Shown piece after piece: positions 59,011-64,000 of a stretch of 64,000 bases of DNA. This stretch comes from Reyranella sp. (lineage in GTDB: Bacteria > Pseudomonadota > Alphaproteobacteria > Reyranellales > Reyranellaceae), in the NCBI GenBank assembly GCA_019750135.1, contig JAIEOV010000022.1, positions 248,001-312,000 on the forward strand, in the 5' to 3' direction. The notes below the pieces were generated by a model, which worked only from the letters and a program-made list of their open reading frames with translations, did no database searches and was not told the origin of the DNA. The position numbers were made by a program, and so were the translations under genes. Each line of letters begins with the position of its first letter. Position 1 is the stretch's first letter.

Positions 59011-59910
59011 CTAGACCGACCCCCTCAGCCTCGGGTCCAGCAGGTCGCGGATGCCGTCGCCTAAAAGGTTGAACGCCAGCACGGTGATCGTGATCGCGAC
59101 GCCCGGGAACACCACGAGCCACCAGGGCGGCACCAGGCCGGAGTTCAGCGAATCGGCCAGCATGTTGCCCCAGGTCGGCGTCGGTGGCGGGATGCCGACG
59201 CCCAGGAAACCGAGCGATGCCTCGATGATGATGGCGACGCCGAGATGGGTCGTCGCCAAGATCAGGTAGGGCGCCACGCATTGCGGCAGGATGTGGCGGA
59301 ACATCATGCGCGTGTGGCTGGCGCCGATGCCGCGCGCCGCCTCGACGTATTGCATCTCCTTGAGCGACAGCACGACCGAGCGGATGACGCGCCCGCCGAA
59401 AGGTATTCGGGTGATGGCGATGGCCACGATCACGGTCGCCATGCCGCCGCCCAGCGCCATGGCGATGGCCATCGCCAGGATCAGGTCGGGAAAGGATTGC
59501 AGGAACTCGATGACACGCTGACTCGCCATGTCGAAGCGTCCACCGAAATAGCCGCAGGCCAGGCCCCACAGGGCGCCGACGGTCGTACCGAAGAGCACTG
59601 CGCCCAGCGCCACGGTGAGCGAGCTCTGCGCGCCGTACATCACGCGGCTCAGCGTGTCGCGACCGATCTGGTCGGTGCCGAACCAGTGCTTCTCGCTGGG
59701 CGGCTTCTGCATGGCGCGGAAGTCCGACTTCAGCGGCGGGTAGGGCGCGATCGCCGGCGCCGCCACCGCCATGGCGACGATCAGGGCGGCGATGATGCCC
59801 CAGAAGGCCGAGAGCGGCGCGCGGCGGAACAAAGTGCGGATGCCGCGGCCGAGAACGCGCAGGCGCGAGGGCGGCGCGGGGACGGCGGTGCCGTTGACGG
59901 TGACGGTCAT
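59011..59910 (-). CDS. Peptide-type ABC transporter B, permease 2 (DppC-like)
   Basis: A 299-residue permease with six membrane segments: an N-terminal FRRAPLSAFWGIIAALIVAM, HWFGTDQIGRDTLSRVMYGA, EAA-like YVEAARGIGASHTRMMFRHI, and the intact C-terminal GVAITITVLAFNLLGDGIRD with LLDPRLRGSV. It is a useful reference for what the frameshifted homologue at 51938 should look like. ATG 59910 overlaps the DppB-like gene by 4 bp. Confidence 0.9.
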   Translation of the reverse strand: MTVTVNGTAVPAPPSRLRVLGRGIRTLFRRAPLSAFWGIIAALIVAMAVAAPAIAPYPPLKSDFRAMQKPPSEKHWFGTDQIGRDTLSRVMYGAQSSLTVALGAVLFGTTVGALWGLACGYFGGRFDMASQRVIEFLQSFPDLILAMAIAMALGGGMATVIVAIAITRIPFGGRVIRSVVLSLKEMQYVEAARGIGASHTRMMFRHILPQCVAPYLILATTHLGVAIIIEASLGFLGVGIPPPTPTWGNMLADSLNSGLVPPWWLVVFPGVAITITVLAFNLLGDGIRDLLDPRLRGSV

Positions 59911-60863
59911 CGCAGCCGAATCCGCGGATCGAGGAAGGCGATGGTGACATCGACCAGGATATTCAGCATCACGAACACCACCGAATAAATGAACACCAGG
60001 TTCTGCATGACGAAGACGTCGCGCTCGCTCACCGCCTGGAACATCGAATAGCCGAGGCCGGGCGTGCCGAAGGCGCGCTCGACCGGGATCGAGCCCGCCA
60101 GCACCAGGCCGAGCAGGACGCCGGACAGGGTGATCACCGGCAGCAGGGCGTTGGGCAGCGCGTGCAGCGCGATCACCAGCCGGCCGTTCAGGCCCTTGGC
60201 CCGCGCGGTGCGCACGTAATCCTCGCGGATCACTTCCAGCAGGCTCGAGCGGCCCATGCGGGCGATGTAGGCGGCCTGGCCGAGGCCTAGCACGATGGCA
60301 GGACCGATCACGAGCTGCAGGTTGCCCAGCGGATCGGTGAAGAAGCCGACGCCGGCCATCGGCGCGCGGTAGCCGAACCAGAACAGCAGCGCGAGCACGA
60401 TCAGCATGCCGACCCAGAAGCCCGGCACGGCGAGGAACAGGATGCTGACGAAGCGGGCCACGCTGTCGGCCACGGTGTTGGGCTTGAGCGCGCTGATGAT
60501 GGCGACGGGAATGCCGACCACCCAGGACAGCACGACGGAGATCAGGGCGATCTCGGCGGTCAGCGGCCCGCGCCGCAGGATCATGTCGGCGACGCTCTCG
60601 GAGCGGAAGAACGATTGGCCGAAATTGCCCTGGATGATGTCCTTCACCCAGCGCAGGTATTGCACCCACAACGGATCGCTCAGCCCCAGCTCGCGCATGT
60701 AGTTCTCGCGCTGCTCTGCGGTGAGCTTGGTCATGCCCTCCGGTCCGAAAATCGCGACCAGCGGGTCCCCCGGCAGGATACGCATCACCACGAACACCAT
60801 GATCGAGACGCCGATCACGGTAAGCGCGCCGAACGCGAGCCTGCGCGCGATGTAACTGTACAC
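59907..60863 (-). CDS. Peptide-type ABC transporter B, permease 1 (DppB-like)
   Basis: A 318-residue permease with the Dpp/Opp B-type N-terminus YIARRLAFGALTVIGVSIMV, VMRILPGDPLVAIFGPEG, LGLSDPLWVQYLRWVKDIIQ, EAA-like VRTARAKGLNGRLVIALHAL, and FGTPGLGYSMFQAVSERDVF. GTG start at 60863 with GGGAGG 4 bases upstream. First gene of the minus-strand permease pair; the GCCTCCCTAACTCAATCGGCCTTT stretch upstream on the plus strand has no clear promoter that I can identify. Confidence 0.88.
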   Translation of the reverse strand: MYSYIARRLAFGALTVIGVSIMVFVVMRILPGDPLVAIFGPEGMTKLTAEQRENYMRELGLSDPLWVQYLRWVKDIIQGNFGQSFFRSESVADMILRRGPLTAEIALISVVLSWVVGIPVAIISALKPNTVADSVARFVSILFLAVPGFWVGMLIVLALLFWFGYRAPMAGVGFFTDPLGNLQLVIGPAIVLGLGQAAYIARMGRSSLLEVIREDYVRTARAKGLNGRLVIALHALPNALLPVITLSGVLLGLVLAGSIPVERAFGTPGLGYSMFQAVSERDVFVMQNLVFIYSVVFVMLNILVDVTIAFLDPRIRLR

Positions 60864-60942
60864 GGCGCCTCCCTAACTCAATCGGCCTTTGTGGCCTGTC
60901 GTTGGAGGCATCATAGGGCCGGTTCGGGGCCCGAGGCGACTC

Positions 60943-61419
60943 CTATGACGACGGGCCGACGCCGCTTTCGCGGCAGAGCGACGCCACTTCGGCGCGCTCT
61001 CGGTCGGTGGCGGCGATGCCGACCACGACGAAGTCGGGGTTGGCCGCCGTGCCCATCATCACGCCGACATAGGGCTTCATGCCGACATAGGCGCCGTTGC
61101 CGTTGCGGCCGTCGACCTCGCCGCACACCGTGACCGTGCCGCGGCTGTTGCGCGCCCCGCTCATGATGCCGAAGCGGGTCGAGCCCGGGGTCTTCATCCA
61201 TTTGCTGACGCCCGTCACCACGGCTTCCTGCTGGCGGGCATCGAGCGTCACTTTCGTGCCGGCCTCGATCGGCGTGCCGGCCGGCGCCGGCGGCAGCTCG
61301 CTGTAGGGCGGCACCAGTGAGACCGGATTATGGGCAGCATGCTGGCCAGCGTCGGACACGCAGGCGCCGACGCAGGCAAACGCCATCGCGCAGATGATGG
61401 GGCGAACCGGGCTGCGCAT
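60943..61419 (-). CDS. Hypothetical exported protein, possible lipoprotein
   Basis: A 158-residue protein starting at ATG 61419 with AAGGGGAG upstream. The N-terminus has a basic start, then ICAMAFACVGACVSDAG, where VGAC fits a weak lipobox, so it may be lipid-anchored after Cys25; otherwise it is periplasmic. The mature part contains TLDARQQEAVVTGVSKWM and GTVTVCGEVDGRNGNGAYVG with MKPYVGVMMG, which looks like a compact beta-rich domain; one further Cys pair is possible. No family recognised. Stands alone between the dpp-type permeases and the small gene at 61539. Confidence 0.65.
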   Translation of the reverse strand: MRSPVRPIICAMAFACVGACVSDAGQHAAHNPVSLVPPYSELPPAPAGTPIEAGTKVTLDARQQEAVVTGVSKWMKTPGSTRFGIMSGARNSRGTVTVCGEVDGRNGNGAYVGMKPYVGVMMGTAANPDFVVVGIAATDRERAEVASLCRESGVGPSS

Positions 61420-61538
61420 GAACTCCCCTTTCAAACGCAGAATCGTGCAAGCCTAATGCGCTCGGCCCGGCCCGTCGACTGGGGCCCCGCAAGTTTCCGG
61501 ACCTCCTCCTTGCAACGGCACCGAATCGCGGAGCCGCC

Positions 61539-61718
61539 TCAAGGCATCGTCCCGGGTGGCCGCTTCTCGCCCGGCCGCACGCGGCGGTCCTCGTCCTCGG
61601 GTCCCACCGTGCGCTCCGTGTCGCCGTCACGGCGCGGCACGCGGTCGTTGGTTCCAGTGTCCTGTTCGATGTCGACGTTTCGCCGCTCGCGCGGCCGTGG
61701 GGTCGGGTCGTTCGGCAT
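61539..61718 (-). CDS. Small hydrophilic hypothetical protein (59 aa)
   Basis: A 59-codon frame too short for most gene finders, but with GAGGAGG correctly placed 6 bases before ATG 61718 and a balanced protein-like composition: very rich in Asp, Glu, Arg and Pro, without hydrophobic stretches (PNDPTPRPRERRNVDIEQDT; TERTVGPEDEDRRVRPGEK). It is predicted to be intrinsically disordered. Similar short acidic/basic proteins are common in Rhizobiales and related orders, but I cannot name a family. It sits between the exported protein and the divergent ICL-like gene. Confidence 0.6.
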   Translation of the reverse strand: MPNDPTPRPRERRNVDIEQDTGTNDRVPRRDGDTERTVGPEDEDRRVRPGEKRPPGTMP

Positions 61719-61760
61719 GACTGGCCTCCTCGCCGAACAACGATTCGCGCGGCATCACTG

Positions 61761-61790
61761 TTGCGACGGCAGGGCGGTGGTCTGTTATCG
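61761..61790 (+). promoter_or_regulatory. Candidate promoter of the ICL/PEP-mutase-family gene
   Basis: TTGCGA (61761-61766) and TTATCG (61785-61790) separated by 18 bases resemble a sigma-70-type promoter. It lies 31 bp before the ATG at 61821. Weak by sequence; no operator seen. Confidence 0.3.
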
Positions 61791-61820
61791 TCCGCCGAGA
61801 ACCGCTTCGGAGGAGATGTC

Positions 61821-62708
61821 ATGAACGCGCCGACCGCCAAACCAACCCTGACCGCGCCGCAGCGCCTGCGCGCCGTGCTGACCGAGCCTGGCCTGGTCGT
61901 CATGCCGGCGGTCTATGACGGGCTTTCCGCCAAGCTCACCGCCGAAGCCGGCTTCAAGACCGCGTTCCTTTCCGGCTCCTGCGTCGCGGCGAGCCGGCTC
62001 GGCGGTCCCGATCTCGACCTGCTGTCGTTCGGCGAGATGTTCGATTCCTTCCAGATGGTGCACGGCGCCGCGCCGGACCTGCTCGTCCTCGCCGACGGCG
62101 ACCACGGCTACGGCAACGCCATGAACGTCCAGCGCACGGTGCGCGCCTACGGCCGCGCCGGCGCCGCGGCGGTGCTGATCGAGGACAAGATCACGCCGCG
62201 CGCCCTCACTTCCGCCGGCAAGCCTTGCCTGCCGCGGGCCGAGGCGCGCATGAAGATCCGTGCCGCCGTCGAGGCCGCGAAGGATTCGGGCATCCTGGTG
62301 CTGGCGCGCACCGACTGCCGGCCCACGCAAGGCATCGACGAGGCCGTCGCGCGCATCGAGATGTATGTCGAGGAGGGCGCTGACATCCTGTTCCTGGACT
62401 CGCCGGCCGACGACGCCGAGATCGGCCGGGCCATCGCCGCCGCCCAGGGCCGGCCGTCGTTCGTGGTGCTGTCGCCCGGCGCGCCGCGCGCCACGCCGTC
62501 GCAGAAGCAGGCCGAAGCGCTTGGTTTCAAGATCGGCACCTTCCCGACCGGCCTGCTGTCGCCTGCGACCGCCGGCATGAAGGCAGGCTTGGCGGCCCTC
62601 AAGGCGGGCGAGTCGGAGGCCAAGAGCGCCCTGCCGCCGCCGGAGCTGCGCACCATCCTCGGTTACGGTGACTACGATACCAAGGCCAAGCCGTTTATCA
62701 TCGGCTGA
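61821..62708 (+). CDS. ICL/PEP-mutase superfamily protein, oxaloacetate decarboxylase-like
   Basis: A 295-residue TIM-barrel enzyme. LAEPGLVVMPAVYDGLSAKL-like start (here LTEPGLVVMPAVYDGLSAKL), AFLSGSCVAASRLGGPDLDL, metal-binding ADGDHGYGNAMNV and VLARTDCRPTQGIDEAVAR are recognisable. The isocitrate-lyase catalytic KKCGH is missing: the corresponding loop reads DKITPRALTSAGKPCLP, so it is not an isocitrate or methylisocitrate lyase. DGDHGYGNA points to the oxaloacetate decarboxylase branch of the superfamily. ATG 61821 follows GGAGGAG. It stands alone, followed by a strong terminator. Confidence 0.85.
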   Translation: MNAPTAKPTLTAPQRLRAVLTEPGLVVMPAVYDGLSAKLTAEAGFKTAFLSGSCVAASRLGGPDLDLLSFGEMFDSFQMVHGAAPDLLVLADGDHGYGNAMNVQRTVRAYGRAGAAAVLIEDKITPRALTSAGKPCLPRAEARMKIRAAVEAAKDSGILVLARTDCRPTQGIDEAVARIEMYVEEGADILFLDSPADDAEIGRAIAAAQGRPSFVVLSPGAPRATPSQKQAEALGFKIGTFPTGLLSPATAGMKAGLAALKAGESEAKSALPPPELRTILGYGDYDTKAKPFIIG

Positions 62709-62714
62709 AAAGAA

Positions 62715-62736
62715 ACGGGCACCGATGGGTGCCCGT
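62715..62736. terminator. Bidirectional terminator
   Basis: ACGGGCACC (62715-62723) pairs with GGTGCCCGT (62728-62736) around GATG, a perfect 9-bp stem. CCTTTC follows on the plus strand and TTTCTTTT follows on the minus strand, so it can stop the ICL-like gene (ends 62708) and the convergent PRC-barrel gene (ends 62750). Confidence 0.8.
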
Positions 62737-62749
62737 CCTTTCGAGATCG

Positions 62750-63616
62750 TCAGCCGCCCGACCTGTTGGCGGGCTGCTGGCGTTCGTACTTGTAGTCCGG
62801 CATCGCCTTCAGCGAGTCCTTGGTCCAGTTCGTGGTGATCACGAGGGACTTGTCGTCGTGCGCGATTTTCAGGTCGCTCCATTTTACGGCGACGTTCTTG
62901 GAGCCGACGCCGAGGAAGCCGCCGACCGAGACAACGACGGTCTTGATGGCGCCGTTGTTGTCGACATAGACGTCCTCGACCTTGCCCACGGACTCGCGCT
63001 TGTCGTTGCGCACCGTGGCGCCGATCAGTGCGTTGCCCGAAACGTCCCCGGCGGCGTTGAAATCGCCGGTCGAGGTCGTGACGGCGACGCTTGGCTGGTC
63101 GGTGGCGGGGCGGTCGGCCGGCGGCTTGGTGGTCTGCGCGAGCTGGTCGTTGGCCGGACGAACGTCGCCCGGTCGCGCTGCCCATGGGCCGGTGTCGGTG
63201 AAGACCTGGCCGCGCCAAGCTTCGTTCTTGTACCTGTACTCGGGCTTGGCCTTGAGCTGGTCCTTGGTCATGTTGACCGTGACCTTCTCGCCGTTGTCGG
63301 CGATCTTGAGGTCGGACCAGGCGATGCGGACCTCGCGATCGCCGACTCCGAGGAAGCCGCCGACGCTCACCATGACGCTGTCGACCTTGCCGTCCTTGGT
63401 GAGGTAGATGGACTTGATCTCGCCGATGGTCTCGCCTGCGGCGTTCTTGATGTTGCGGCCGATCAGCTTGCGGGTGTCGGCGGTGACCGCCGGGCCAATA
63501 GTCCTGTCAGTCGGCGTCGTCGCTGATGCGGGTGGGCTCGTCGCCTGCTGCGGCTGCGCGTAGGCAGCGGCAGCGCCGCACGTCAGGAACGCTGCCAGCA
63601 CGATGTGCTTGAGCAT
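62750..63616 (-). CDS. Exported tandem PRC-barrel domain protein
   Basis: A 288-residue protein with a signal peptide (AAFLTCGAAAAYA-Q, cleavage about residue 20), a Pro/Thr-rich linker, and two PRC-barrel domains (about 46-115 and 195-265). Both share the pattern VMVSVGGFLGVG...SDLKIA; the second reads VVVSVGGFLGVGSKNVAVKW. PRC-barrel proteins with signal peptides occur in soil alphaproteobacteria and are often stress- or RNA/metal-related; no reaction is known. ATG 63616 with GGGAGCAG upstream. It is convergent with the ICL-like gene. Confidence 0.88.
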   Translation of the reverse strand: MLKHIVLAAFLTCGAAAAYAQPQQATSPPASATTPTDRTIGPAVTADTRKLIGRNIKNAAGETIGEIKSIYLTKDGKVDSVMVSVGGFLGVGDREVRIAWSDLKIADNGEKVTVNMTKDQLKAKPEYRYKNEAWRGQVFTDTGPWAARPGDVRPANDQLAQTTKPPADRPATDQPSVAVTTSTGDFNAAGDVSGNALIGATVRNDKRESVGKVEDVYVDNNGAIKTVVVSVGGFLGVGSKNVAVKWSDLKIAHDDKSLVITTNWTKDSLKAMPDYKYERQQPANRSGG

Positions 63617-63653
63617 GGGTTTACTGCTCCCTGAATGATGATTCGATATCGGG

Positions 63654-63980
63654 CTAACGAGAGTTCGGCGCGGGCGTTGCCCGCGGCGGGCCCGGGATGG
63701 ACCTCACCTCGGGCGGCGGCAATGTGGCGTCGCGCGGCCGTTCGCTCAGTTCCTCGTCCTGTCGCAGGCCCGGCATCGGCATCACGGCCTGGTTCTTTGA
63801 ATTGGGACCAACCGTGGAACCTGTGCCGCCGACCACTGCGGGTCCCGATTCCGGCATCTTCGACGCATCGATGGCCTGCGCTGGCCCCTGCATCGGTCCC
63901 TGGGCCCTCAAGACCGGCACGCACAGGGCCAGCGGCAAGGCGGTGACGAAAGCGAAGACGAAGACAATAGCGCGTTTCAT
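63654..63980 (-). CDS. Small exported Pro-rich hypothetical protein
   Basis: A 108-residue protein with a good signal peptide (AIVFVFAFVTALPLALCVPV, cleavage near LRA-Q, residue 26) and a low-complexity mature part rich in Pro, Gly, Met and Gln (GPMQGPAQAIDASKMPESGP; LPPPEVRSIPGPPRATPAP). Nothing enzymatic is recognisable. The start ATG 63980 follows GGAGGTCTGTC. It is 37 bp upstream of the PRC-barrel gene on the same strand and may be co-transcribed with it, suggesting an envelope or stress context. Confidence 0.65.
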   Translation of the reverse strand: MKRAIVFVFAFVTALPLALCVPVLRAQGPMQGPAQAIDASKMPESGPAVVGGTGSTVGPNSKNQAVMPMPGLRQDEELSERPRDATLPPPEVRSIPGPPRATPAPNSR

Positions 63981-64000
63981 GACAGACCTCCGCCGTTCGT

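Noticed and set aside
59011..60669. Long minus-strand frame joining the DppC-like gene to upstream sequence
   Set aside because: The upstream part runs out of frame through the DppB-like gene; the family-like start is ATG 59910.

Overview
The window is about 64 kb of high-GC bacterial chromosome, densely coding, with strong G/C preference at third positions, many 4-base ATGA/GTGA gene overlaps, and frequent GTG or TTG starts. The content is typical of a metabolically versatile soil or water alphaproteobacterium: two complete branched-chain-amino-acid-type (Liv) ABC transporters, two peptide/opine-type ABC transporters, a TctC/Bug receptor, several short-chain dehydrogenases, CoxL-type molybdoenzymes, MsrQ and PRC-barrel proteins. 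I infer an alphaproteobacterium of the Rhizobiales/Rhodospirillales type (Reyranella- or Bradyrhizobium-like), but genus is a guess. I saw no rRNA, tRNA, CRISPR array, insertion sequence, prophage or replication origin.

Layout. 1-515: end of an MFS transporter and a DUF486 membrane protein. 535-5225: a Bug-type solute receptor divergent from a serine hydrolase / SDR / GntR regulator / SDR cluster, with a palindrome between them. 5497-11289: a TetR regulator, a palindromic candidate operator and Liv transporter 1 (receptor, two permeases, two ATPases). 11340-16576 (minus strand): Liv transporter 2 plus an EthD-like protein. 16803-21475 (plus strand): acyl-CoA dehydrogenase, acyl-CoA ligase, TetR and an old-yellow-enzyme-type reductase. 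The 226-bp divergent region between these two units carries two near-identical 20-bp operators in mirror orientation, each lying on one promoter. This is a self-contained uptake, CoA-activation and oxidation regulon.

21824-23631: two HdeD-like membrane proteins and a secreted protein. 23638-29447 (minus strand): a tightly overlapping operon of a gamma-glutamyltransferase-like hydrolase, a PuuB-like FAD oxidase, a solitary CoxL-type molybdenum subunit and a DUF938 methyltransferase. I propose a variant gamma-glutamyl-amine oxidation route. 29581-33336: an SRPBCC protein, YceI, tandem AHSA1 proteins, a beta-lactamase-fold hydrolase and a VOC protein. 33384-37436 (minus): a PLP aminotransferase, a glutamate-synthase-like flavoprotein and a flavodoxin-fold reductase. 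37469-41225 (minus): a short ModE-like regulator, ModC, ModB, ModA and MsrQ, i.e. molybdate supply, which fits the two molybdoenzyme subunits in the window.

41295-49155: an EthD-type protein (minus), then an enolase-superfamily dehydratase, a NIPSNAP protein, a second solitary CoxL-type subunit, an SDR, an HMG-CoA-lyase-like enzyme and a quinone oxidoreductase, apparently a catabolic gene set of unknown substrate. 49262-54491: peptide-type ABC transporter A, whose second permease has a one-base frameshift near its 3' end. 54488-60863: a GST and peptide-type transporter B, arranged around a palindrome-rich divergent promoter region. 60943-63980: small exported and hypothetical proteins, one unusual ICL/PEP-mutase-family enzyme, a bidirectional terminator, and a tandem PRC-barrel protein. 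Two dispersed-type intergenic palindromes (41980-42072 and 43951-44021) flank the catabolic gene set.
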